From RPQK01 sp041946865 (GTDB lineage Bacteria; Acidobacteriota; UBA6911; RPQK01), in the NCBI GenBank assembly GCA_041946865.1, contig JBHGBF010000190.1, positions 1 through 11,290 on the forward strand: a stretch of 11,290 bases of DNA, written 5' to 3'. This document shows positions 1 to 8,100 of the stretch, piece by piece (the first letter of the stretch is position 1; each line of letters begins with the position of its first letter). The translations under genes were made by a program, and so were the position numbers. The notes under the pieces are model-generated. The model was not told the origin of the DNA and did no database searches. It was given only the letters and a program-made list of their open reading frames with translations.

Positions 1-29
1 TGCGCCCGACTTCGTCCTTTCTTCTTTTT

Positions 30-84
30 GTCCCGAAGGAACTCAGCAAGACAGCCCAGAGTATTGTTTTTCAGGTACCCTGGG
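30..84. repeat. Composite palindromic repeat at the 3' end of the operon
   Basis: GTCCCGAAGGAACTC (30-44) and GCAAGACAGCCCAGAGT (46-62) are followed by a stem formed by 55-63 and 76-84. In minus-strand RNA the stem is 9 pairs with one G-U, around a 12-base loop. The first two modules recur at 11095-11109 (14 of 15) and 11166-11182 (15 of 17) in the same orientation. The epimerase stop codon (71-73) lies in the loop. No T-run follows on the minus strand, so I do not call it an intrinsic terminator, although it could stabilise the transcript 3' end. Confidence 0.75.
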
Positions 85-1390
85 TTTTCATCATTCTCTC
101 CAGCGCCAGGAGGTTCAGCATCAGGTGGCGCGGATGATGATAGTTTTCCACCCGCTTCGGCCGCCTGAGGAACTCCTCATAGCTGACTTGTCTGTCCGAT
201 GCATAGATCCAAAGCGGCGAACCGTGGGCCCTGAGAGGATACTTGTCCAAGACATACGAGAGCGTGCGAGTGAACAGCTCAACCGCCCAGGGGGCGCCGT
301 TCTGCTCGACCACGCAGAGGGCGCCGATCAGAACCTCCTCCTGGGCCCACAGTACTTTGTCAAGGCTCCAGAGGTTCTGCTCGACGTTCTGCAGGTTTCT
401 GAAGACGCCTCCATAGACGTCGTCCCAGGCAACCTCGACGTGTCGCTTGAATCGCTGTGCGATCAGGTCGAACATCCTCCGGTCCTTGCGCCGCAACGCC
501 TCGTGCATCATCATCCACTGAATTTCAATGGCATGACCGGTGTAAACCAGTTGCGAGTATTCGTTTGCCGGCCGGGAAAGGTCGTGGTTGAGCAGCTCGT
601 TGTACAAGCCGAAGGCCGGGTTGAAGTGGTGCTTCAGGACAGCGTCCAGACAGCGATCGGCGAGCTTCTCCAGTTGCTGGTCGGCTCGTATCTCGAGCAT
701 CTGGCTCACCACGCGCAACAGGACCATCCAGACGCCCAGGATACGGGCGCCTGGAAACGGCCGGGCGGCAGGCCCCAGATAGGTCTGACCGATTGCCGGC
801 TGATACTCGGGACTGTCATAAGGAGCTACCGCCCGCATCACCAGGTCTTTCGCCTGCTCCCATTTCGCCTTCTCGCCGGTCGCTTTGGAATACTCGGCCA
901 GGCCCTCAGCGATGAAGAGCATGCCATAAATGGCCTCATCAGGTGGAGTGAGCGGCTCGCCTTGCCGGGTTAACCGGCTGGGCCACAAGCCTTCGCTGGT
1001 CCGTGCCTTCAGGATGAACTCGAGAGAGCGATGGGCGACGTCCAGATACTTCTGTTCACGAGTCAGGTTGTTGTACAGGAAGGCATAGACCCAGGCGCCG
1101 CGGCCTTCAAACCAGGTGCTCTTGTTGTCGTCGGCTCGGACACCGTCATGACCGGTATTGCACATAAATCCGCCGTAGCGGTGATCGATGACGTAACGGT
1201 CCATGAACGGCAAAAAGTCGTCGAAAAGGAAGCTCCGGTACTGTGCGGCCAGGTCCCTGAGCGGAAGTGCCTCGGTCGCCCTTCGTTTTGGTTCGACGTG
1301 GACGATGTCTCCCGCATCGGCTTTCGCGCGGGCGTTTGAACCAGCCGCCGCGCCGAGCAAGGAGCTTGCCAGGAAATCACGCCGTTTCAT
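71..1390 (-). CDS. AGE-family N-acylglucosamine 2-epimerase-like protein with Tat-type signal
   Basis: The 439-residue product belongs to the N-acylglucosamine 2-epimerase/cellobiose 2-epimerase family, an (alpha/alpha)6 barrel that interconverts C2 epimers such as GlcNAc and ManNAc. Family landmarks, numbered from the chosen start: GGF near 73 followed by the DNKSTWFEGRGAW block (Arg97), GHAIE with probable catalytic His286, KVLWAQEE near 345-352, and NYHHPRH near 417-422 with the second catalytic His. The N-terminus MKRRDFLASSLLGAAAG is a twin-arginine-like signal, whereas most characterised family members are cytoplasmic. I chose ATG 1390 because AAAGGGG (1399-1405) lies 8 bases upstream; the GTG at 1399 sits inside that ribosome site. 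It is the last gene of the operon, 5 bases after the CutC stop. Its final codons (TQGT-stop) are encoded by a hairpin repeat. The substrate (GlcNAc, mannose or a disaccharide) cannot be settled from sequence. Confidence 0.88.
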   Translation of the reverse strand: MKRRDFLASSLLGAAAGSNARAKADAGDIVHVEPKRRATEALPLRDLAAQYRSFLFDDFLPFMDRYVIDHRYGGFMCNTGHDGVRADDNKSTWFEGRGAWVYAFLYNNLTREQKYLDVAHRSLEFILKARTSEGLWPSRLTRQGEPLTPPDEAIYGMLFIAEGLAEYSKATGEKAKWEQAKDLVMRAVAPYDSPEYQPAIGQTYLGPAARPFPGARILGVWMVLLRVVSQMLEIRADQQLEKLADRCLDAVLKHHFNPAFGLYNELLNHDLSRPANEYSQLVYTGHAIEIQWMMMHEALRRKDRRMFDLIAQRFKRHVEVAWDDVYGGVFRNLQNVEQNLWSLDKVLWAQEEVLIGALCVVEQNGAPWAVELFTRTLSYVLDKYPLRAHGSPLWIYASDRQVSYEEFLRRPKRVENYHHPRHLMLNLLALERMMKTQGT

Positions 1391-1395
1391 GTGTC

Positions 1396-2094
1396 TCACC
1401 CCTTTCTTTCCTGATCCAACGCCTGCAACAGCCTGCGAACCCGTTCTGCGTTCACCGGCCCGTCGATCGTTGGCGGAAAGCGGGTGGCTCGTCCCGTATG
1501 GAACTCCACAATCCGGGTTTCGCGCCGCAGTCGCCGAATGAGGTCTTCATTCATTCCTCCGCCGGCAAGGATTTGAATTTGAGGACTGGCGGCTGCCTTA
1601 TAGCGGGCGAGCCGGGCCACACGGGCCGGGATGCCGCCTGTGCCCCCCGCCGTCAGGATGCGATCGATTTGCGGGTGCTGCTTGAGAGAGGGGATTTCCC
1701 CGAGCGGATCGGGAAGGGCTTCGAAGGCATGATGGAAGGTGACTTTCGTGTCCGGAACGGCCTCAAGAATGAAAGCCAGAGCTTCGTTGTCCAGGGCGCC
1801 GCCGCGCAGAAAGCCGAGCACCAGGCCGTCAACGCCCAGGTCCGCCATCTCCCGCGCCCGGTCGCGCAGTCGTTTGAGATCGGCCCTGCCGCCCGCCTCG
1901 TAACCTTCCTTCTCCCGGATCATCACCCTCAGCGGCAGACTCACGTTCCCGGCTATTTCGGCGACGAGGCCGGCAGGAGGTGTCAAACCTCCCGCGTCGA
2001 AATGGCTGATCACCTCGAGCCGGGAGGCGCCGCCCTTCTCGGCCTCCACGGCGTCATTTACAGAACAGGCGATGACTTCAAGAACAGGGGTCAT
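1396..2094 (-). CDS. cutC: CutC-family TIM-barrel protein
   Basis: The 232-residue product matches the CutC family in length and motifs: LEVIACSVNDAVEAEKGGA at the N-terminus, GGLTPP near 35-40, VMIRE near 57-61, GVDGLVLGFL near 87-96, TFHHAFEALPDP, RILTAGGTGG, and ILAGGGM near the C-terminus. The family is a TIM barrel. The copper-homeostasis name comes from an E. coli mutant phenotype later attributed to the sRNA MicL, encoded within cutC, so no enzymatic reaction is firmly assigned. Here the gene lies between a SIS sugar-phosphate protein and a sugar epimerase, which suggests a role in saccharide metabolism (inference). It starts 30 bases after the SIS gene. No good Shine-Dalgarno is visible before the ATG at 2094, so translation may depend on coupling. 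The stop at 1396 lies 5 bases before the epimerase ATG. The family call is firm; the function is not. Confidence 0.9.
   Translation of the reverse strand: MTPVLEVIACSVNDAVEAEKGGASRLEVISHFDAGGLTPPAGLVAEIAGNVSLPLRVMIREKEGYEAGGRADLKRLRDRAREMADLGVDGLVLGFLRGGALDNEALAFILEAVPDTKVTFHHAFEALPDPLGEIPSLKQHPQIDRILTAGGTGGIPARVARLARYKAAASPQIQILAGGGMNEDLIRRLRRETRIVEFHTGRATRFPPTIDGPVNAERVRRLLQALDQERKG
1399..1405 (-). promoter_or_regulatory. Shine-Dalgarno AAAGGGG for the epimerase gene
   Basis: AAAGGGG overlaps the end of the CutC gene and lies 8 bases before the ATG at 1390. It makes the GTG at 1399 an unlikely start, because that codon shares its first base with the motif. Confidence 0.7.
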
Positions 2095-2124
2095 ATTTTG
2101 AGTATCCGTTTCGTGAAGTAGCCG

Positions 2125-2868
2125 TCAGACATCCAATAGCCGAATCCGTTTCGCGTAGGGGCGAAGGATGGCCTTCAGTGTTTCCTCAGTCGTTCCCTCG
2201 ATGTTTGCGCTCGGAAGAATCGGCGCCTTCCGGTTCCGTTCGACCAGGAGCGCTGCGGCTTCGATGACTATCGAATTGACGATGGCCGCACCGGCCACCG
2301 TGGAGGAGGGACCGATTCTCAGGAGCGAGCCGGGCAGGCAGAGAACTGCATCGCCGTGCGGGACGCCGTTGTCGATGGCAATATCAGCCAATTCAAAGAG
2401 CCTTTTGCCTGACGGATGCCTCGACGTCGAGCTCCGGGATTGCTCAAGACTGGTCACGGCAATGACTTTGACGCCCCTCGCCCGCATCTCCAAGGCCATC
2501 TCCACGGGAACCGCATTCCGGCCCGAGTTCGAAATCAGGATTGCCACGTCACCCGCCTCGATCTGCTCATTCTCGAGAATCCTCTTGGCCAGTCCTGTCT
2601 CCCGCTCGGCCCTAGTGCTTTCGAGCACGCCTTTCAAGAAGATAAGGCGCTCGTCGAGAATCGGGTTCACGGCCGCGAGGCCGCCGGCGCGGTAGAAGAT
2701 CTCGTGGGCAATCAGGTGCGAGTGACCTGTACCAAAGGCGTGGATGATCCCGTTCGCGAAGAGGGAGTCGGCGACGAGTCGGCCGGCCTGCCGGATCTTG
2801 TCTGCTTGTTCCGTCTTGATTTTCTCGAGGATCAGTTGAAGCGAGTCAATGTAGGTGTGAAAAGACAT
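2125..2868 (-). CDS. SIS-domain sugar-phosphate isomerase-like protein (UPF0309 type)
   Basis: The 247-residue protein has a single SIS (sugar isomerase) fold, used by enzymes and regulators that bind phosphosugars. Visible motifs are AFGTGHSHLIAHE (44-56), the phosphate-binding stretch ISNSGRN (112-118), DNGVPHGDAV (167-176) and GPSSTVAGAAIVNS (186-199). The length and the GTGHSH motif fit the uncharacterised stand-alone SIS group often labelled UPF0309. It lacks the N-terminal helix-turn-helix of RpiR regulators and is shorter than MurQ etherases, which remain a distant relative. AAGGAG at 2875-2880, 6 bases upstream, supports the ATG at 2868. It lies 36 bases after the kinase, so a phosphorylated amino sugar made by that kinase is the likely ligand. 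Whether it acts as isomerase, lyase or deaminase is not visible. Confidence 0.85.
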   Translation of the reverse strand: MSFHTYIDSLQLILEKIKTEQADKIRQAGRLVADSLFANGIIHAFGTGHSHLIAHEIFYRAGGLAAVNPILDERLIFLKGVLESTRAERETGLAKRILENEQIEAGDVAILISNSGRNAVPVEMALEMRARGVKVIAVTSLEQSRSSTSRHPSGKRLFELADIAIDNGVPHGDAVLCLPGSLLRIGPSSTVAGAAIVNSIVIEAAALLVERNRKAPILPSANIEGTTEETLKAILRPYAKRIRLLDV

Positions 2869-2874
2869 AAATCG

Positions 2875-2880
2875 CTCCTT
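2875..2880 (-). promoter_or_regulatory. Shine-Dalgarno AAGGAG for the SIS gene
   Basis: AAGGAG lies 6 bases before the ATG at 2868, in the 36-base gap after the kinase. It confirms the start of the SIS gene. Confidence 0.8.
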
Positions 2881-2904
2881 CGCAGGTCGATTCGCCGCCG
2901 CCCC

Positions 2905-3888
2905 CTACGGGCGCCCCTTACCGCACATGCCGAGCGCCTGGAGCACGGCTTCATCGAGCGGCCAACCGAGCCTGGCGCGGCCCAGGAGACAGGCGCCGAT
3001 GATCGGCTCAAAACGCGGCTTGATGACCTCCACCTGCCGGAACTCCTCCTTCAAAGCCGAAATGAAACGTTCCCGCATCAGGGAGCAAGACTCGAGAACC
3101 GCTCCCTGATACGAGACCCGGGGGGTGTCGCCAAGGTTCAGCTTCCGGATGGCAGTTGCTACCTGTTCCGCCATCTGCTCGCCCGCCTGCAGGAGAATGC
3201 CGCGCGCCACCGTGTCTCCCTCTTGCGCAACCCGGTCTACCACCCGGCTCAGTGCCGCAACCGTAGAAGAATCGGTTTGCCCCTGATAAATGCGAACGAT
3301 GGACTCCCTGAACTGACTGATCCCCAGGGCCTCGCACATGGCGGCTTCGAGGGCGCTGTCCGGACCTCGTCCGTCTTGAGCGCGAGCAGCGGCCGTGAGA
3401 CCCATCCGGCCGATCGCCGAGCCACTGCCTTCGTTCCCGTAGACAGGCCCCCATCCCCCCACTCTGACCCGCCGGCCCTCCTTATCGGAGCCGTAGACGA
3501 CCGATCCGGTGCCCGACAAGGCAATCACGCCGGGCCCGCCGGCCAAGGCGCCCGCATGGGCGATGACCATATCGCTGTTCAGAAGCGCGCCGGGAAAGCC
3601 GATCTCCGCGAAAATAGCGCCCGCTTCCTCGGCGCCGAGACCATCGTAGTCGATACCCGCAAGGCCGGCCGAGACACAAGCCACATGACTTGTCCTGAGA
3701 CCGGCTGTGGCCAGGACCTGATCGATCGCCTCTCGAAGGGAGCGGACCACGGTTTCCCTGCCGGCAAGGAGATGATTCGATGGGCCGCCTTCTCCTTTTC
3801 CCAGGACATGGCCGGTCTTGGAGGTCGCGAGGCAGCGTGTCCGGCTTGCCCCTCCGTCGATAGCCAGGATAAAAGGCATCAGTGTCAC
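2905..3888 (-). CDS. BadF/BadG/BcrA/BcrD-type N-acetylglucosamine (amino-sugar) kinase
   Basis: The 327-residue protein is an ASKHA-fold ATPase of the BadF/NAGK type. The order is phosphate-1 loop DGGASRT (11-17), SAGLAG (73-78), a sugar/catalytic region with NSD around Asp106, phosphate-2 loop ALSGTGS (123-129), VGGWG then GNEGSGSAIG (143-160), and a C-terminal adenosine-type motif YQGAVLES (260-267). Relatives include mammalian GlcNAc kinase and clostridial MurK, so GlcNAc, MurNAc or GlcN 6-phosphorylation in the cytoplasm is most likely. The GDEGS motif usual in this family reads GNEGS here (Asn152). I chose the GTG at 3888 because AAGGAG at 3896-3901 lies 7 bases upstream; the ATG at 3879 would be 16 bases away. 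The upstream hydrolase ends TAG directly against this GTG, so the ribosome site lies inside the hydrolase gene and translation is probably coupled. Confidence 0.87.
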   Translation of the reverse strand: MTLMPFILAIDGGASRTRCLATSKTGHVLGKGEGGPSNHLLAGRETVVRSLREAIDQVLATAGLRTSHVACVSAGLAGIDYDGLGAEEAGAIFAEIGFPGALLNSDMVIAHAGALAGGPGVIALSGTGSVVYGSDKEGRRVRVGGWGPVYGNEGSGSAIGRMGLTAAARAQDGRGPDSALEAAMCEALGISQFRESIVRIYQGQTDSSTVAALSRVVDRVAQEGDTVARGILLQAGEQMAEQVATAIRKLNLGDTPRVSYQGAVLESCSLMRERFISALKEEFRQVEVIKPRFEPIIGACLLGRARLGWPLDEAVLQALGMCGKGRP

Positions 3889-5124
3889 CTAAGTTCTCCT
3901 TCCAGTCCTAAGCCATCGATCCAGCCAGGCGTAGGCGTGGTCGGAAACGTCAGGCGGGAATGAATGCCCGGCTTTGAAAAAGAAGCTCCCGAGGTGTTCG
4001 GTTTTCCTGTAGAGAGCATAGACCGGTTCCAACCGCGCCAGGCACTGCCGGGCGCTCCAACCGCCGTTAGGAAAGACGAAATCCCGGTCGGAAGTCGTGA
4101 GCATGAGCGGGCGCGGCGCAACCAGGGCGAGAACCTGGTGCATGTCAAACGGGACCTGGATCACTTCCGAGTCAGGAACGGCCCGGTAGAAATCCATGGT
4201 GAGGTAACGGCTGCCGATGTAAAACCCCAGCCGGGGCACCAGCGCCGTGGCCCGAGACCAGCGCCAGACATTGCCGTCGATCCGGAAGCAGTCGAGGCCG
4301 CAGTTGGAGACGCCGGCTGTGATTCGAGGATCAGACGCCATGGCGAAGAGGGTGGTTATGCCGCCGTGCGAATGGCCGATACAGCCTACGCGAGTCGGAT
4401 CGACGAAGTCTAAAGTCAGGAGGTAGTCTAAAGCGCGTTCAAGATCCCACACCATCTTCCCCAGTAAAGACCATTCGGGGCGCCGGCGATAGAACGGAAT
4501 GGCATCGCCGTAGTGCCCCGACGCAGGATTATGGCGTTCGCCGAAGCAAAGCGCATCGTAAGTCAACGTGACGTAGCCTCGGTTAACCAGGTGCACCGCC
4601 ATGTGCAGGTTTGGATTTCCGGCGAGCCCCGCCGGCTCCCGCTTGCCTTCCTGGGTTGTCTGGTGGGGGCACACTACGACGGGCCGCGCTCCAACCGCGT
4701 CCTTCGGTACGAGGAGATAGGACGGGACAAACTCGCCCGGCTCGCTCTGGAACTCGATCCTGCGACGGACGTAGGAACCGCAGTCGATTTCCTCCAGCGT
4801 ACGCGCCTGAAGATCAGGCTTCTTGTCCGGAGGCCGCCCGAGAAACATGTCCAAGACAGCCCGCAGGCGACTCACGTTGGATTCCCAGGCGCCGGTCGTG
4901 GAAATCGGACGGCCGCCTGCTTCGAGCAGATTGGTGAGTTCGGCTTTTCCGGTTTGTTCGGTGACGATTTGCGGCCGCTTCTCCCCGGTGATCGTAAGCC
5001 AGTTCTCCCAGCTCCAATCGACGTAATCGAATTCACTCCTGGGCTTCGCGCGCTGGGTCCCGGAGAGATCGAAGCTCATCCCTCCAAGGCCCGACAGCCA
5101 AAGGAACTCTCTACGATCAATCAT
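3889..5124 (-). CDS. Exported alpha/beta hydrolase, acetyl xylan esterase-like
   Basis: The 411-residue protein has a short twin-arginine-type N-terminus (MIDRREFLWLSGLGG), suggesting export. The rest is an alpha/beta hydrolase of the acetyl-xylan-esterase/dienelactone-hydrolase-like group (Abhydrolase_7 type). Landmarks are VVVCPHQTTQEGKREPAG (149-166) near the oxyanion region, YDALCFGER, nucleophile elbow GCIGHSHGG with Ser252, acid region TTSDRDFVFPNGG (probably Asp348) and AGHSFPPDV with His387. A complete Ser-Asp-His triad can therefore be placed. It probably deacylates carbohydrate or cleaves a sugar ester outside the cytoplasm; the exact ester is unknown. The ATG at 5124 overlaps the end of the lyase gene by 8 bases (ATGATTGA), and a modest CAAAGG lies 10 bases upstream (5135-5140). 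Both the overlap and the signal motif support this start. Confidence 0.85.
   Translation of the reverse strand: MIDRREFLWLSGLGGMSFDLSGTQRAKPRSEFDYVDWSWENWLTITGEKRPQIVTEQTGKAELTNLLEAGGRPISTTGAWESNVSRLRAVLDMFLGRPPDKKPDLQARTLEEIDCGSYVRRRIEFQSEPGEFVPSYLLVPKDAVGARPVVVCPHQTTQEGKREPAGLAGNPNLHMAVHLVNRGYVTLTYDALCFGERHNPASGHYGDAIPFYRRRPEWSLLGKMVWDLERALDYLLTLDFVDPTRVGCIGHSHGGITTLFAMASDPRITAGVSNCGLDCFRIDGNVWRWSRATALVPRLGFYIGSRYLTMDFYRAVPDSEVIQVPFDMHQVLALVAPRPLMLTTSDRDFVFPNGGWSARQCLARLEPVYALYRKTEHLGSFFFKAGHSFPPDVSDHAYAWLDRWLRTGRRT
3896..3901 (-). promoter_or_regulatory. Shine-Dalgarno AAGGAG selecting the GTG start of the kinase
   Basis: AAGGAG lies inside the last codons of the alpha/beta hydrolase, 7 bases before the kinase GTG at 3888. 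The position favours GTG over the ATG nine bases further in, and implies translational coupling. Confidence 0.8.
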
Positions 5125-8100
5125 GGTGCGTCAACCTTTGCGCTAATCGGCCGGAGCCCGGCGTCAGAACCACCCGATCCTGCCCCTTTTTCACTTTGAG
5201 CCGAACGGTCCTGGCAGCCGGGATGTCTGTTGCCAATTCCAGTTCTGTGTTCTCCGCAGCCACGGTAGTCAACAGGACCCTGTCCGGCTCGTACTCCACG
5301 ACCAGGCTCAAGGGAAAATGACTCTCAAACAGCCTGGTCCCCGCACGCTCCAGGAACGTTCCGTTCTGAACCGCGAAGCGGCTGACCTTAGATCCTCGAT
5401 TGCTCACTGACCAGAAGCCCGCCTGCGCCCTCCAGTCCCCGAATGCCGACACCTGGTTATTTTCGCCGAACAGAACCAGGTCCGACTCCCCGTCTCTCTT
5501 CGCGTGCAGGCCGAGGCATCCTTGGCCCTCGACGCGGCTGAGCCCCGCCGCCATCACGTTCCCTTCCTCGGCTGTCCGGGAGGGGATCAAGACAACCAGG
5601 AATTGAGTCTTGTCGACAGAGCCGCTTCTCAGCTCCAGGTAGCCTGGAACCGGCGGAGGAGGAAGCGGCGCCTGGGTTGAAAGGACCGGATACGGGATGT
5701 GTCCCTCTCCCATCTGCCATTCCGAAGGGTTCGGACTGAACGCTTTCGCTGCCAGCGCCGCCTTCTTTCCCTCATAAACCGCGGCGCCGGGAAGCAACTT
5801 GATGCGGTCCTTATCGGCAACGTGCAGGCGCCAGCTGAACCAGGCGGGCGAGCCGTCGGTGACAAGGTCATCGAAGACGACCAGGTAGTTGGGTTTGAGG
5901 AAGACGAGCCGCCTTGTGAACGTCTTCAGACGTCCCTTGTAAACCGCCTCGAGCCGGCTCTCGACGGCATCCAGGGAATCGCCGGACAGGAAACCGGTGA
6001 TCTTCGGATAGCGGTTGAGCGCCGGGAACTGGAGCGTGTCGGGCAACGCCTGGCTCTCTGGATCCCCGTTAACCAGCACGGTATTGTGACCCGCCGCCTG
6101 GGTGAAGTACGCCTCATAGTACGGGTCTTTGTAGTAATCGGACCATCCGGCCTCGGTGATCAGGTTCTCCCCGAAAGCACGAAGGAGAAACGATCCCTGG
6201 TCGCAGTGGTTGTGGTTGAAGTTGGGGCCGGCGCGGAAGACCAGAATTGCATCGTCGGGGCCCCAGCCGGTCCTCAGAATCGCGTTTCCCTTGACTTCGA
6301 AATGCCGGGAGGGAGGGAGCGAAGGAGCAACCGGCGCCACCAGATCATCGAAAAACAAGAACTTCGTCAGTGAGGGCCGATTGAAGTTGCCGTAGTACCA
6401 GCGAATAACCGGGTCTTTTGAAGCGTAGACAAGAGGGGCGATGCCATGGGCTGCGGGAGGATGCGTGTCCCCCATATCCTGGCTTTCCTCAGGCGGAATG
6501 CTCAGAGCGTAAAGCGGAAAGCACAAGGACTTTTCAACAAAGGTGCTGTCCCCGTAATCGATACCGAAGGCTCTGCGGATAGCGGGGAACGCGACTGAAA
6601 GTGTTTCCAGCGCAAATTCCTGATAACTGATACCCTCACCATAGCTCCCGTCCGGTAGAAAGCTCGCGGCCATGAAGGTTTCCAGCTTCTGAAGCAGCCC
6701 ATTAATGTAGATGTCCAGCTTCTCCCTCGTCTCGCCGTCTTCTTCGTCGGCGTAAATGGCGGCACAGGCCACAAGGGCCCCGGAAACGCAGTGCGAGATC
6801 CAGTTGCTGGTCTGCGCCGGAGGCCGGTCATCAAGCACGTACTCGCGGTAAGCCGGAACGATTGCCTTATCGATAAGAGCCCGGCGGACGCTTGCACGCT
6901 CTGCCGGCGTAAGCGAATCGTAGAGAAGGTCGTACGCCAGAGCCATGTCGACTGCCAATTGCCCGACCGGATAGTATGTAAACTGCCCGTGTTCGTTAAA
7001 CCACGGGGGCACCCACGTCGGCCAGCGAGAGACGGCCAGCAAGGCGGAGCGCGCGGCCTCCACGGCCGGCTGATTCCCAAGCAGATAGCCTTCCGCCGCA
7101 TTCGCCGACAGAACGCTGCGCGCTTTCCCTACCGCATTGAAGTAGGCCGCAAGAGTCGGCAAAAGGAACTGCTTGTCGAGCAGAGGCAGGTTTTCCCCGA
7201 TCTTCGCCAGGCCGGACACACCCCGCCAGCTTTCGGCGCCTTTCCTGAAATCCTCCCACCATTTCGCGAACCGGGGATCGGCCGCGCGTTTGACCAGTCG
7301 GTCTCGATCTTCCCGGGCAAAGAACAGACGCGGGTGCGCGCCGGCCACGTGCGAAGGGTGCAAGAGGAATCGGACCTCGGTCGTCACCTTCTCCCGGTTC
7401 CTGGTAATCCCTTCCAGCCGAAACTTCCACCGGCCTGGCGTGTCTCGGCCTGAAAACCGGTACAGCGCATGCCCGGACCAAACCCCGGCCGGTCCGGAGC
7501 GGTCCAATTGTTTCTTCAGCACCGCCCTGTTTTCCGGGTTGATCAGACGGCACTCCACCCCATCAAGCAAGACAGGGCTTCCGGCGCTGATTTCCATCGT
7601 TTCGCCTGCCTGATACGCCCTGGCGCTCACCAGCTCCGCCCACGGTTCATGCCGCACGGTCCGAGGAACCACTACGTCAAAAGACACGGGTGCCGAAGCC
7701 GCCAGGGTGACGTTGTCGACGAGGAACCGGTAAGTAATATCTTTGGAGGCCTGTTGGATTCGTGCGATGACGAAAACGGCCTGAATCTCCTCGCCGACTG
7801 CCGGCGGGCGGCCGCTCGCAGAACAAAGCTCTGAAAGCGCCAGGGCCGGCGTGAACCAGTCTCTTCCCGGGACGGGCAGTCGCGTCCGGTAAGATTCCCC
7901 GCTTCCTCCGGCGATCCCGATTTCCACTTCGTCCCCTGGAGCAGCCAGGGGAATCCGGCAGTCGAGGGCGAGGCGGGCATCGGCCGAGACCAGAAGACGG
8001 AAACGCTTGATAAAACCGAAGTGAAGACGCCCGTCCTGGTTGGGTTTGAGCACTCGCATCAAGGCCCGCCCACCCGGCGCACCAAAATCGGGTGTCGGAG

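Noticed and set aside
1..70. Rho-independent terminator after the epimerase
   Set aside because: Hairpins exist, but no run of T follows them on the minus strand. They are better described as repeats.
2899..2913. Hairpin at the kinase stop codon, resembling the CCCGTAGGGG core of the upstream cluster
   Set aside because: The core similarity is suggestive, but the stem is only 5 pairs in very GC-rich sequence and could be chance.
2416..3963. A 515-codon open frame on the plus strand
   Set aside because: It lies opposite the SIS and kinase genes, which carry clear family motifs. Its translation has no recognisable domain, and it is a typical antisense shadow in GC-rich DNA.
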